This document shows, in pieces, positions 36,152 through 45,577 of a stretch of DNA of 64,000 nucleotides (the stretch's first letter is position 1; each line of letters begins with the position of its first letter). Under the pieces are notes generated by a model. The model was not told the DNA's origin. It worked only from the letters and a program-made list of their open reading frames with translations, and ran no database searches. The stretch is from NCBI GenBank assembly GCA_016714935.1, contig JADKBU010000002.1, positions 62,001 to 126,000 of the forward strand, written 5' to 3'. The DNA is from Candidatus Accumulibacter propinquus (GTDB lineage Bacteria; Pseudomonadota; Gammaproteobacteria; Burkholderiales; Rhodocyclaceae). The translations under genes and the position numbers were made by a program.

Positions 36152-37333
36152 CTACTGGCCGTCGGCCTCGTCGAGGCTGATGGTGAATTCCTTGTACGAC
36201 GGTCCGCCGGGGTTGGTCGCCGAGAAATCGAGTCCGATGTCGGTCACTTTTTCCCGCGTCACCGGGGTAGGCGGCGCCTGGTGGTTGTTGATCATCCACG
36301 ACAGGTTGGTCGGTGAGTCGGCATTGAGCAAGGCTTCCTGCAGGGTGATCACGTTCGAGCTGTAGAGGCGGTAGAGATCCTGCTCGAAGGTCTGCGATCC
36401 AGGAGCGAGGCTCTGTTCCATCGCTTCCTTGAGGGCCGGGACGTTGCCGCTCTCGATCAGTTCCTGCACGTGATAGCTGTTCAGCAGGACTTCGACGGCC
36501 GGCGCGAGCTTGCCGTCCTTTTTCTTCACCAGACGTTGCGAAATGATCGCCTTCAGGCTGACCGAGAGGTCCATGTACAGCGAACCCCGGCTGTCGATCG
36601 GGAAGAAGTTGATCACCCGGTTGAGCGCGTGATAGCTGTTGTTGGCGTGCAGCGTGCCGAGACAGAGGTGGCCGGTCTGGGCGTAGGCGATGGCCGCCTG
36701 CATCGTTTCCTGGTCACGGATTTCGCCGATCAGGATGCAGTCGGGCGCCTGCCGCATGGCGTTTTTCAGCGCGTTGTCCCAGCCCAGGGTGTCCATGCCG
36801 ATCTCGCGCTGGTTGACCAGCGACTTCTTGTGCTTGAAGAGATATTCGATCGGATCCTCGATGGTGAGGATGTGGCCGCTGCACTGCGCGTTGCGGTGGT
36901 CGAGCATCGACGCGATGGTGGTCGATTTGCCCGAGCCGGTCGATCCGACGATCAGGATCAGGCCGCGTTTTTCCATCACCAGGTCGGCCAGCACCGGCGG
37001 CAGCAGCAGCGAATCGAGCGCCGGGATGTTGCCCAGGATGTAGCGGATCACGATCGATACCGAGGCGCGCTGCTGGAAGAGGTTGATGCGGAAATTGCCG
37101 AGCTTGGGTACGCCGAACGAGAGGTTCATCTCCTTCGTCGCCTCGAAGGCGTTGGCCTGCTCGGGAGTCATCAGTTCGGCGGCGATCTTCTCGATCATCA
37201 TCGAATCCATGACCTGCTGATTCACCGGCACGGTGTTGCCCTGGATCTTGATGTGGATCGGCGCACCGGCGCAGATGAAGATGTCCGACGCCTGTCGATC
37301 GGCCATCACCTGAAAAAGCTTGTCTAGGATCAT
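36152..37333 (-). CDS. pilU: type IV pilus retraction-type ATPase PilU
   Basis: 393 residues. An N-terminal PAS-like domain precedes a RecA-like core with Walker A GSTGSGKST (130-138), Asp box TIEDPIEYL, Walker B ILIGEIRDQETM and His box GHLCLGTLHANNS. The sequence (IFICAGAPIHIKIQGNTVPV; LGNFRINLFQQR) and the extended C-terminus favour PilU over PilT. PilU works with PilT in pulling back type IV pili at the inner membrane. No pilT or other pilus gene lies in the window; the gene is embedded among dap genes, an order seen in some betaproteobacteria as far as I recall. Confidence 0.9.
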   Translation of the reverse strand: MILDKLFQVMADRQASDIFICAGAPIHIKIQGNTVPVNQQVMDSMMIEKIAAELMTPEQANAFEATKEMNLSFGVPKLGNFRINLFQQRASVSIVIRYILGNIPALDSLLLPPVLADLVMEKRGLILIVGSTGSGKSTTIASMLDHRNAQCSGHILTIEDPIEYLFKHKKSLVNQREIGMDTLGWDNALKNAMRQAPDCILIGEIRDQETMQAAIAYAQTGHLCLGTLHANNSYHALNRVINFFPIDSRGSLYMDLSVSLKAIISQRLVKKKDGKLAPAVEVLLNSYHVQELIESGNVPALKEAMEQSLAPGSQTFEQDLYRLYSSNVITLQEALLNADSPTNLSWMINNHQAPPTPVTREKVTDIGLDFSATNPGGPSYKEFTISLDEADGQ

Positions 37334-37370
37334 GCGTTTGCCGCCGTTTCAGGGCTACCCGGGGATGCGC

Positions 37371-38192
37371 TCAGTCGCCACGCAGGAGATCGTTGATGCT
37401 CGTCTTGGCGCGCGTTCCGGCGTCCACCTTCTTGACGATGACCGCGCAGTACAGGCTGTAGCTGCCGTCTCCGGCCGGCAGGTTGCCGGCAACCACGACC
37501 GAGCCCGCCGGCACGCGGCCATAACTTACGGTACCGGTCTCGCGGTCGAAAATCTTGGTCGACTGACCGAGATAGACGCCCATCGAGATCACCGAACCGG
37601 CACCGACGATGACCCCCTCGACGACTTCCGAGCGGGCGCCGATGAAGCAGTCGTCCTCGATGATCGTCGGGTTGGCCTGCAGTGGTTCGAGCACACCGCC
37701 GATGCCGACCCCGCCTGAGAGGTGCACATTCTTGCCGATCTGGGCGCAGGAGCCGACCGTCGCCCAGGTGTCGACCATCGTGCCTTCGTCGACGTACGCG
37801 CCGATGTTGACGTACGAGGGCATCAGAACCACGTTCCTGCCGATGAACGCGCCGCGCCGGGCGGTCGCCGGCGGCACGACGCGGAAGCCGCCCTGGAGGA
37901 ACTTGTCGCTGTCGTAGGCGGCGAACTTGTTCGGTACCTTGTCGAAATAGCGCATCGCGCCGCCATCGATCAGGCTGTTCTCCTGTAGCCGGAACGAAAG
38001 CAGCACGGCTTTCTTCAGCCACTGGTGCGTTACCCAGTCGCCATCGATTTTCTCGGCGACGCGAAGGCTGCCGGCGTCGAGCCGGCCGATGACCTCGGCG
38101 ACGGCTTCGCCGATGCCCTGCGGGGCCTGGCCGGGCTGTAGTGAACTGCGGATCTCCCACGCTTCCTCGATGATCTGCTGGATGGCCTGCAT
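37371..38192 (-). CDS. dapD: 2,3,4,5-tetrahydropyridine-2,6-dicarboxylate N-succinyltransferase
   Basis: 273 residues, the usual length. A helical N-terminal domain (MQAIQQIIEEAWEIRSSL) precedes a left-handed beta-helix of hexapeptide repeats, with typical words RRGAFIGRNVVLMPSYVNIG, WATVGSCAQIGKNVHLSGGV and GVYLGQSTKI. It transfers succinate from succinyl-CoA in the acyl branch of lysine/diaminopimelate synthesis. It sits 11 bases after dapC and 37 bases before pilU, on one probable transcript with dapC and dapE. Confidence 0.96.
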   Translation of the reverse strand: MQAIQQIIEEAWEIRSSLQPGQAPQGIGEAVAEVIGRLDAGSLRVAEKIDGDWVTHQWLKKAVLLSFRLQENSLIDGGAMRYFDKVPNKFAAYDSDKFLQGGFRVVPPATARRGAFIGRNVVLMPSYVNIGAYVDEGTMVDTWATVGSCAQIGKNVHLSGGVGIGGVLEPLQANPTIIEDDCFIGARSEVVEGVIVGAGSVISMGVYLGQSTKIFDRETGTVSYGRVPAGSVVVAGNLPAGDGSYSLYCAVIVKKVDAGTRAKTSINDLLRGD

Positions 38193-38203
38193 GTCTGCTG
38201 TTC

Positions 38204-39397
38204 CTAGAGTCTTGAAATGAATGAACGGATGCGCTCGGCGGCTTCGACACAGTCTGCCAGCGGGGCAACCAGAGCGATGCGCACAAAACCAGCTCCCGGG
38301 TTGACGCCTTGGGCGGTACGCGCCAGATAGCTTCCCGGCAAAAGCGGCACATTATAGTCGGCGAGCAGCCTGCGGGCGAACTCGCTGTCGCTGAGTGGTG
38401 TTTCAGCCCACAGGTAGAAGCCGGCGTCGGGCATGGCGGTGGACAATACCCCGGCCAGGAGAGGCGTGACGGCGGCGAACTTCTCTTTGTACCGGCGCCG
38501 ATTGTCGACCACGTGCAACTCGTCGTTCCAGGCCGCGACGCTCGCCGCCTGCACCGCGGGACTCATCGCGCTGCCATGGTAGGTGCGGTACAGCAGGAAG
38601 GCCTTGAGGGTTGCCGGATCGCCGGCGACGAAGCCCGAACGCATGCCCGGCACGTTCGACCGCTTGGACAGGCTGGAGAACATGACCAGCCGCTCGCAAC
38701 CGCGACCGAGCAGGCTGGCGGCCTGCAGGCCGCCGAGCGGGGGATCGGTTTCGTCGAAAAAGATCTCCGAGTAGCACTCGTCGGAGGCGATCACGAAGCC
38801 GTAGCGATCGGCCAGAGCGAACAACTGTTGCCAGTCGCTCAGGCGCAGCACCTTGCCGGTCGGGTTGCCCGGAGAGCAGACGAAGAAGAGCTGCACCCTT
38901 TGCCACTCGGCCGCGCTCAGCGCCGTGAAGTCGAACGCATAATCGTTGGCCGGCAGGGTGTTCAGGAAGCGCGGTTCGGCACCGGCGAGATAGGCCGCGC
39001 CCTCGTAAATCTGGTAGAACGGGTTCGGACTGACGACCAGCGGGGTGTAGCCGCGCGAGGGATCGACCACGGCCTGGGTGAAGGCGAACAAGGCCTCGCG
39101 CGAGCCGTTGACCGGGATGACCTGCGTTTCCGGGTCGATGCCGCTCAGGCCATAACGGCGTTGCAGCCAGGCGACGATGCTGCGTCGCAATTCGTCACTG
39201 CCGAGCGTCGTGGGATAACTCGCCAGGCCCGACAGGCCGGCGGTCAGCGCGTCCTTGATAAAACCTGGCGTGGCATGCTGCGGCTCGCCGATCGACAGCC
39301 GGATCTCGCGCAATTGCGGGTTCGGTGTGACGCCGGCAAAGAGTTGCCGCAACTTCTCGAAGGGATAGGGCTGCAGCTTGCTGAGGTTGGGATTCAC
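38204..39397 (-). CDS. dapC: succinyldiaminopimelate transaminase
   Basis: 397 residues from GTG 39397, where family members begin (NPNLSKLQPYPFEKLRQL). The frame is open further upstream to 39595 but that part reads unlike the family and overlaps the next gene. It is a fold-type I PLP enzyme: substrate/PLP words GEPQHATPGF, NPGNP-type SPGNPTGKV, and lysine in FSSLSKRSNVPGMRSGF. With dapD and dapE it forms the succinylase branch; this short DapC is the type found in betaproteobacteria and some actinobacteria, unrelated in detail to ArgD. Confidence 0.92.
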   Translation of the reverse strand: MNPNLSKLQPYPFEKLRQLFAGVTPNPQLREIRLSIGEPQHATPGFIKDALTAGLSGLASYPTTLGSDELRRSIVAWLQRRYGLSGIDPETQVIPVNGSREALFAFTQAVVDPSRGYTPLVVSPNPFYQIYEGAAYLAGAEPRFLNTLPANDYAFDFTALSAAEWQRVQLFFVCSPGNPTGKVLRLSDWQQLFALADRYGFVIASDECYSEIFFDETDPPLGGLQAASLLGRGCERLVMFSSLSKRSNVPGMRSGFVAGDPATLKAFLLYRTYHGSAMSPAVQAASVAAWNDELHVVDNRRRYKEKFAAVTPLLAGVLSTAMPDAGFYLWAETPLSDSEFARRLLADYNVPLLPGSYLARTAQGVNPGAGFVRIALVAPLADCVEAAERIRSFISRL

Positions 39398-39479
39398 TGG
39401 CTGGTAATTCCCGTTGACTGCTCGCTGGCGGAGGTGAGCATGGCGGTCCCGATCGGTGCTCCGGTATGGGGGGGCGGCG

Positions 39480-40187
39480 TCAACCCGCCGCTCCGCAGCA
39501 TCTCTTGAATTTCTTGCCGCTGCCGCATGGGCAGGGCTCATTGCGTCCGACCTTGGCCTGCTCGTGGCGGATGGTCCTGATGCTGCGATGCGCAACCCAG
39601 AAGCGGTAGATGTTGCTCACCGCCTGCGGCAGATTTGCTTCGCATTCCTCGCGCAGGCGTTCGAGTTCCACGCCCGAGAACCAGTCCTCGCCGGCCGCAA
39701 TGGCCGCTGCTTCGGCGTCACCGGTGAGCATGAACAGCGGAAACAGTTGCTCATCGAGGTAAGCGATTTCCTCGCTGTCCTCCTTGTCATCGTCCGCGCC
39801 GAGGGTCTCGAACCAGTCCTGCGCTGCGCTGTCGATGCCGTGCAGGTAGCCTTGGCACCAGGGGACATAGGCATCGCCGGTATTGTCGTCGTCGTCCTGT
39901 TCGTAGAGCACGAGCAGGGGCGGTTCGCCGCTCGCCAGTTCGGTCTGCAACTGGGCTGCGAGAAGGCGCAGCAGGTCGGCGGCTTCCCGTCCGGTTTCGC
40001 CGCTGCCGGCCTCGACGCTACCGAGCACTTGACTCAACCAGTCGGTTTCGCTGACCGGCTGCGGCCCCGACAGCGCCGCGCAGAGGTAACCCTGTGCTTC
40101 GTCGAGACGCATCGCCTGGTCCAGTACCGGTTCGTCGAGCAGTTCTTCCAGGCGCTGGAATTGCGCCTCGGTCAGTGATTTCTGCAT
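39480..40187 (-). CDS. YecA/UPF0149 family protein with SEC-C motif
   Basis: 235 residues from ATG 40187. An acidic helical UPF0149 domain (LDEPVLDQAMRLDEAQGYLCA; VPWCQGYLHGI) covers about 1-190, and the C-terminus carries a SEC-C zinc motif (VGRNEPCPCGSGKKFKRCCG), the same knuckle as at the SecA C-terminus. In E. coli the related YecA binds ribosomes or metal and interacts with the Sec system; the role here is inferred by analogy. The stop lies 82 bases before the dapC start on the same strand; queF ends 4 bases upstream, so queF and this gene are likely co-transcribed. Confidence 0.85.
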   Translation of the reverse strand: MQKSLTEAQFQRLEELLDEPVLDQAMRLDEAQGYLCAALSGPQPVSETDWLSQVLGSVEAGSGETGREAADLLRLLAAQLQTELASGEPPLLVLYEQDDDDNTGDAYVPWCQGYLHGIDSAAQDWFETLGADDDKEDSEEIAYLDEQLFPLFMLTGDAEAAAIAAGEDWFSGVELERLREECEANLPQAVSNIYRFWVAHRSIRTIRHEQAKVGRNEPCPCGSGKKFKRCCGAAG

Positions 40188-40191
40188 GCGC

Positions 40192-40611
40192 TCAGCCTCG
40201 GGTATTCGACTGGCCGGCGAAATCGGCAAGCTGCACCGTCGGCGCCGGCGTCCAGCCCGCCTGCCGGTGTTCGGCGACGACCGTGGTGAAGATGCCGCCG
40301 CGTACGTAGAAGCGGGCGGTCAGCCGCATGTAGCGTGGCTGGATGGCACCCGCCAGATCGTCAAGGATGCGGTTGGTGACATCCTCGTGAAAGCAGCCGG
40401 TGTCGCGGAAAGACCAGATGTAGAGCTTCAGGCTTTTCAGTTCGACGCAGGTTTCGTCGGGGATGTAGTCGAGCAGCAGCGTCGCGAAGTCGGGCTGGCC
40501 GGTTTTTGGGCACAGGCAGGTAAACTCGGGGATTTCCATATGCACATGAAAATCCCGCTGTGGCGCCGGGTTGGGGAAGGTTTCGAGAATATTGGCCGGC
40601 GGTGTGGTCAT
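40192..40611 (-). CDS. queF: NADPH-dependent 7-cyano-7-deazaguanine reductase (short type)
   Basis: 139 residues, the unimodular QueF form. FTCLCPKTGQPDFA contains the nucleophilic Cys34 (forms the thioimide with preQ0) and the general acid Asp41; ELKSLKLY at 57-64 is the NADPH-binding QueF motif. It reduces preQ0 to preQ1 in queuosine synthesis. queD, an earlier step, is at 51189 in this window; queC and queE are not seen. An imperfectly understood inverted repeat lies in the divergent region with smc (40652-40689). Confidence 0.95.
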   Translation of the reverse strand: MTTPPANILETFPNPAPQRDFHVHMEIPEFTCLCPKTGQPDFATLLLDYIPDETCVELKSLKLYIWSFRDTGCFHEDVTNRILDDLAGAIQPRYMRLTARFYVRGGIFTTVVAEHRQAGWTPAPTVQLADFAGQSNTRG

Positions 40612-40651
40612 TGTTGTTCCGAGCGGTGTCCGGGGAGAACGAATCGGGCAG

Positions 40652-40689
40652 GCGGAATGCTATCATTGGCACCTATAATAGCATTCCGC
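40652..40689. promoter_or_regulatory. 12-bp inverted repeat with -10 box between queF and smc
   Basis: GCGGAATGCTAT (40652-40663) and ATAGCATTCCGC (40678-40689) are perfect inverted copies around a 14-base centre. A plus-strand TATAAT at 40674-40679 overlaps the right arm and would give smc a leader of about 110 bases. No good -35 was seen. The arrangement suits an operator for a dimeric regulator, or an RNA hairpin in the leader. Confidence 0.5.
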
Positions 40690-40796
40690 GCGAATATCTG
40701 CGTGTCGTCCGCCGCCATGTTATGGCCTGGCACTCGCTCAATTTCATGTTTTTGCCGATTTTCTCTGGCGCGGCTTAAGCAGTCGCGTTCTCGTTC

Positions 40797-43700
40797 ATGC
40801 GCCTGACCAAACTGAAACTCGCCGGCTTCAAATCCTTCGTCGATCCGACGACGCTGGCGCTGCCCGGTCAACTCGTCGGCGTGGTTGGACCGAATGGCTG
40901 CGGCAAATCCAATGTCATGGATTCGGTGCGCTGGGTGCTCGGCGAATCAAAGGCCTCGGAGTTGCGGGGCGAGTCGATGCAGGATGTGATCTTCAACGGT
41001 TCCGGGACTCGCAAACCGGTGTCGCGAGCGGCGGTGGAGCTGGTCTTCGACAATACCCTCGGGCGCCTCTCCGGGCAATGGTCGCAGTATGCCGAACTGT
41101 CGGTCAAGCGCCTGCTCACCCGCAACGGCCAGTCCGAGTACTACATCAACAACCTGCACGTCCGTCGCAAGGATGTGACCGACCTCTTTCTCGGCACCGG
41201 GCTGGGACCGCGCGCCTACGCGATCATTGGTCAGGGCACCATTTCGCGAATCATCGAGGCCAAACCGGACGAACTGCGCGTGTTTCTCGAAGAAGCCGCC
41301 GGCGTGACCCGTTACAAGGAAAGGCGCAAGGAAACCGAGAACCGCCTGGCCGACACGCGCGAGAACCTGGCACGTGTCGAAGACATCCGTCTCGAACTCG
41401 GTTCCCAGATGGAGCGCCTCGAGGGCCAGGCCAGTGTCGCCCGCCAGTATCGCGAGTACAACGATGAGTTGACCCGCAAGCAGCAGTTGCAGTGGCTGCT
41501 GCGACGCAATGAGGCGCAGTCTGAGCGTGCGCGTCTGGCGCGTGAAGTCGAACAGGCGGGCATCGACCTCGAAGCACGCAACGCGGCGCTGCGTGACCTC
41601 GAAACTCAGCTGGAGGAGGCGCGCGAAGCCCATTTTGCTGCCAGCGACGGCGTGCACGCGGCGCAGAGCGACCTGTTCGCGGCCAATGCCGAGGTGGCGC
41701 GCCTGGAAGCGGAGATCCGTCATCGCCGCGAATCGCGACGCGAGTATGAGACGCGGCTCGCGCAGTTGACCGATGAGCGGCGGCATTGGCAGGCTCAGGC
41801 TGCCCGACTGGCGAGCGACGACGAGCATTGGCAGGGTCTGCTGGTGTCGGCAGAGGACCGCGTCGAACAGGGCCGGTTCCTTCTCGAAGCGCGGCAGGAA
41901 CGCTTGCCGCTGGCCGAGGACAGGCATGGCGCTGCGCTGGAGGCCGTCAATCAGCAGCGCATGGCGATGGCCCAGGCCGAGCAGCGACTGCACGTCGAGC
42001 AGGCCAACCGCAGCCACGCGCAGCGTTCGCTGCAGATCATCGCCAGCCGCCGCGAACGCCTGACGCTCGAGCGCCAGGCCATGCCGGCCCCCGACGCCGA
42101 CGAGTTTGCCGACAGGCAAACGGAACTCGCCGAGTTGCGCGCGCGCATCGGCGTGCTGCTGGAAAGCCAGCAGCACCAGCAACTGGCGCTGCCGCTTCAC
42201 GAACAGCAGCGGCGCACGGTGCTCGGTGAAGTCCAGCACGCGCAGAAGGAACGTGCCGAGGCGAATGCCCGCCGGATGGCGCTACAGCAACTGCAGCAGC
42301 GCCTGCAGGTCAACGGTCAACTAGACGACTGGCTGCGCCGGCATCGCCTGCAGGACGGCGAACCACTGTGGAAGTCGCTGCACGTCGAAGCCAGCTGGGA
42401 AGACGCCGTCGAAGCCGTCCTGCGCGAGCGCCTGAGTGCGCTGCCGGCGAAGGTCGCCGACCCGGCGTGGAGCAAGGATCGGCCGGGCAGCAAACTGAGC
42501 CTGCTGTTGCCCATGGCCGATCCGGGTGCCGTGGCGGTTCAAGGTGAAGCCATGTTGCTGTCGCGCATACGCTGCGACGACCCGCAGCTGACGGCGATTC
42601 TCGTCGACTGGCTGGGCGAGGTGCAGACCGCCCCGGATCTGGCGGCGGCGCTGGCCGGCCGCAGCCGTCTGTCGGCCCGCGCGTGTTGCGTGACACCGGG
42701 CGGCGATGTTGTCAGGCGGCAGAGCGTGACGCTGTTTGCGCCGGAAAGCGCCGGGCACGGCCTGCTCGAACGTCAGCGCGAGATCGACGCCCTGACGGTG
42801 GTGATTGCGCAGCGCGAGGACAAGGTCTTGCAGGCGCAGGCCAGGCTTGGCGAAATCGAAACGCTGCTGACCGACGCGCAGAACAGTTTGCAGGAGTCTC
42901 GCCAGCAACTGGGCGTCCTGCAGGACCTGGCGCACGCCATCCAGGTCGAAACCCTGAAGCTGACGCAGGCGCGCGACCGCTTCCGTGAGCGACAGGCGCA
43001 GATCGACGACAGCCTGACCGAGATGGCGGCCGAGGAGGAAAGCGAGCGTGAGCGTCTTTTTCTCGCCGACGAGGCGATCGACTCGCAGCGCGAGCAGTTA
43101 GGCGAGTTGCAGACGGTCATGGAAGCGGCGCGGGCGACACTCGAGCAGGGCGAGCGGGCGCTGCGCGACGAGCGCGAGCAGGTCAACAGCGCTGAGCGGG
43201 AACTGCGCGAGGCCGAGTTTGCGCAACGTGAGTGTCGCAACAAGTTGCAGGAACTTGCCGGCAATCGGGTCCTGGCACAACAGCAACTCGAACGACTCGT
43301 CGGCGAACTGGCGCGCTGCGAGGAAAGCGCCGCGGCCATGCACGCCGAGGATCTGGAGCCCAGGTTGCAGGAAGCCCTGGACCACCGCGTCGCTCACGAA
43401 CATGCGCTGGCGTATGCCCGCGACGCCCTGGAGAACGCGGCGAACGGTCTGCGCGCTCTCGACGAGCAGCGCTTGAAGGTCGAGCAGAGCCTTGACCCGT
43501 TGCGCGACCGGATTGGCGAACTGAAACTCAAGGAACAGGCCGCCACGCTCACCTTCGAGCAGTTCGCCTCGCAACTGGTGGCGGCCAATGCCGACGAACA
43601 GTCGCTGCAGGGTGAACTCGCCGGTGCACGCCTGGGTAGCCTGCAGAATGCGATTGCCGCGCTGCAACGCTCGATCGAAGCGCTCGGTGCGGTCAACCTG

Positions 43701-44303
43701 GCGGCCCTCGACGAACTCGAAGCGGCGCGTGAACGCAAGGGCTATCTCGATAGCCAGTCGGAAGACCTGACGCAGGCGATGTCCACGCTGGAGAACGCGA
43801 TTCGCCGCATTGACCGCGAAACGCGGGATCTGTTGCAGACCACTTACGACGCGGTCAACCGTAGTTTCGGCGAACTGTTTCCGACGCTCTTCGGTGGTGG
43901 CGAGGCCCGCTTGATCATGACCGGCGAAGAGATTCTCGATGCCGGTCTGCAGGTCATGGCGCAGCCACCGGGCAAGAAAAACTCGACGATTCACCTGCTT
44001 TCCGGCGGCGAGAAGGCGTTGACCGCCATTGCGCTGGTATTCTCGATGTTTCAGCTCAATCCGGCGCCGTTCTGCCTGCTTGACGAGGTCGATGCGCCAC
44101 TGGACGATACCAATACCGAACGGTTCTGCGCGATGGTGCGACGCATGTCGGCGAACACGCAGTTCCTGTTCATCAGCCATAACAAGATCACGATGGAGAT
44201 GGCGCAACAGCTCGTCGGGGTGACCATGCAGGAATCCGGCGTCTCGCGCATCGTCGAAGTCGATATGGAAGAAGCGCTGCGCATGCGCGAGCAACTCGTT
44301 TAG
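40797..44303 (+). CDS. smc: chromosome segregation SMC protein
   Basis: 1168 residues, full SMC length. The N-terminal ATPase half has Walker A GPNGCGKSN (about residues 32-40); two long coiled coils rich in Glu/Gln/Arg/Leu flank a hinge region (about 500-650). The C-terminal half has the ABC signature LLSGGEKALTAIAL and Walker B FCLLDEVDAPLDD. It acts in DNA loop extrusion and chromosome organisation with ScpA/ScpB, which are not in the window. It heads a plus-strand gene run with zipA and ligA. Confidence 0.96.
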   Translation: MRLTKLKLAGFKSFVDPTTLALPGQLVGVVGPNGCGKSNVMDSVRWVLGESKASELRGESMQDVIFNGSGTRKPVSRAAVELVFDNTLGRLSGQWSQYAELSVKRLLTRNGQSEYYINNLHVRRKDVTDLFLGTGLGPRAYAIIGQGTISRIIEAKPDELRVFLEEAAGVTRYKERRKETENRLADTRENLARVEDIRLELGSQMERLEGQASVARQYREYNDELTRKQQLQWLLRRNEAQSERARLAREVEQAGIDLEARNAALRDLETQLEEAREAHFAASDGVHAAQSDLFAANAEVARLEAEIRHRRESRREYETRLAQLTDERRHWQAQAARLASDDEHWQGLLVSAEDRVEQGRFLLEARQERLPLAEDRHGAALEAVNQQRMAMAQAEQRLHVEQANRSHAQRSLQIIASRRERLTLERQAMPAPDADEFADRQTELAELRARIGVLLESQQHQQLALPLHEQQRRTVLGEVQHAQKERAEANARRMALQQLQQRLQVNGQLDDWLRRHRLQDGEPLWKSLHVEASWEDAVEAVLRERLSALPAKVADPAWSKDRPGSKLSLLLPMADPGAVAVQGEAMLLSRIRCDDPQLTAILVDWLGEVQTAPDLAAALAGRSRLSARACCVTPGGDVVRRQSVTLFAPESAGHGLLERQREIDALTVVIAQREDKVLQAQARLGEIETLLTDAQNSLQESRQQLGVLQDLAHAIQVETLKLTQARDRFRERQAQIDDSLTEMAAEEESERERLFLADEAIDSQREQLGELQTVMEAARATLEQGERALRDEREQVNSAERELREAEFAQRECRNKLQELAGNRVLAQQQLERLVGELARCEESAAAMHAEDLEPRLQEALDHRVAHEHALAYARDALENAANGLRALDEQRLKVEQSLDPLRDRIGELKLKEQAATLTFEQFASQLVAANADEQSLQGELAGARLGSLQNAIAALQRSIEALGAVNLAALDELEAARERKGYLDSQSEDLTQAMSTLENAIRRIDRETRDLLQTTYDAVNRSFGELFPTLFGGGEARLIMTGEEILDAGLQVMAQPPGKKNSTIHLLSGGEKALTAIALVFSMFQLNPAPFCLLDEVDAPLDDTNTERFCAMVRRMSANTQFLFISHNKITMEMAQQLVGVTMQESGVSRIVEVDMEEALRMREQLV

Positions 44304-44311
44304 GAATGGAA

Positions 44312-45571
44312 ATGACCGACTTGCAGATGGGTTTGATCGGCCTCGGTGGTGCCGGCGTGATTGGCGTGCTGGCCTACAACAAATGGCAGGAACACAAGCA
44401 CCGCAAACTGGCACAGGAGTTGTTGAGCGCCCGCCAGGCCGATGTCCTCCTCGACGAGGTGTTGCCGGAGGAGGTGCTGGTGGAACCGGCAGCAGCGGCA
44501 CCCGTCGCGGTGGGTGATGTCCCTGCGTCGCCCGCCGTGGCCGCGGCAACGGCGGGTCGCTCCGCGCCGGAGCGTGTCGAACCGCTGTTGCGGCAGGAGA
44601 ACGTGCCGGATGACGCCGGGCAGGAGGTCCGAGTGACCACCGGGGGGAGCAGCACGTCCCCGCCACGCCCACCGGCAGCAGCGCCGGAGGTGCCGCCGGT
44701 GGCGCGCCCCGAAGAACTGCGGTCGCCGGTCAGGGAGGCTGCCGCGCCGCTCTACCTGTTGTCGCCAACGATCGATTACATCGCCGCGATCGAGGTTTCC
44801 GAGCCGGCCGCCGCCTATCGGATCCTGGAAGCGCAGCGCGCTTCGCTGGCGCGCCTGGGAAAACCCGTGAACTGGATCGGCTACAGCGAACAGTCGCGCG
44901 AATGGGAAGCGATCGTCGAAGATAGCGACAGCGCGTACCGTCATATTCGTGTCGGGCTGCAACTGGTCAACCGCCAGGGTCCGGTTCGCGACGGTGACCT
45001 GTCGATCTTTCACCTCGCGATGCAGGATCTGGCGACCGAATTGATGGGCGTCGCCGAGTTGCCGCTGCGCGAACCGGCTTTGCAGATGGCCGCGCAACTG
45101 GACGAGTTCTGCGCCGGTGTGGACATTCAGATTGGCGTCAACGTGATCAGCCAGGGGCAGGTCTTTCCGGGTACCAAGGTGCGCGCGCTGGCCGAGTCAG
45201 CCGGCATGGTGATCGACCCGGAAGGGCGCTTTGCCCGTTGTGACGACGACGGCAACGTGCTCTACGTCCTGGCCAATCAGGAAACGCAGGGATTCACGGC
45301 CGAGTCGATGCGCACCCTGACGACCCACGGCATGACCTTTCTGCTCGACGTGCCGCGGGTTGCCGCTGGCGATCGCGTGTTGACCCAGATGGTCGAGTTG
45401 GCGCGGCGGTTCGCCGATGCGCTACACGGTGCGCTGGTGGACGATAACCGGCGTCCGCTGTCGGAGAGTGCGATCGAGCCGATCCGGCGTCAGATCGTCC
45501 AGTACCAGGCGGCGATGGCCGCACGTCAACTGCCGGCCGGCGGGGCGTTGGCGCTGCGGCTATTCTCCTGA
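44312..45571 (+). CDS. zipA: ZipA-like cell division protein
   Basis: 419 residues. ATG 44312 is preferred to ATG 44306 because AGGA (44302-44305) is then 6 bases away. Layout is that of ZipA: N-terminal membrane anchor (MGLIGLGGAGVIGVLAYNKW), a charged segment, a long Pro/Ala/Glu-rich linker (about 50-145), and a C-terminal ZipA FtsZ-binding domain (about 255-400, YVLANQETQGFTAESMRTL; GMTFLLDVPRV). The linker is followed by an extra segment (150-250) before the domain. The gene lies between smc and ligA, the same zipA-ligA neighbourhood as in E. coli. It should tether FtsZ to the membrane at the division site. Confidence 0.85.
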   Translation: MTDLQMGLIGLGGAGVIGVLAYNKWQEHKHRKLAQELLSARQADVLLDEVLPEEVLVEPAAAAPVAVGDVPASPAVAAATAGRSAPERVEPLLRQENVPDDAGQEVRVTTGGSSTSPPRPPAAAPEVPPVARPEELRSPVREAAAPLYLLSPTIDYIAAIEVSEPAAAYRILEAQRASLARLGKPVNWIGYSEQSREWEAIVEDSDSAYRHIRVGLQLVNRQGPVRDGDLSIFHLAMQDLATELMGVAELPLREPALQMAAQLDEFCAGVDIQIGVNVISQGQVFPGTKVRALAESAGMVIDPEGRFARCDDDGNVLYVLANQETQGFTAESMRTLTTHGMTFLLDVPRVAAGDRVLTQMVELARRFADALHGALVDDNRRPLSESAIEPIRRQIVQYQAAMAARQLPAGGALALRLFS

Positions 45572-45577
45572 CGGGCA

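Noticed and set aside
43098..44672. 524-codon minus-strand frame over the end of smc and zipA
   Set aside because: Antisense to clear SMC signature and Walker B coding sequence.
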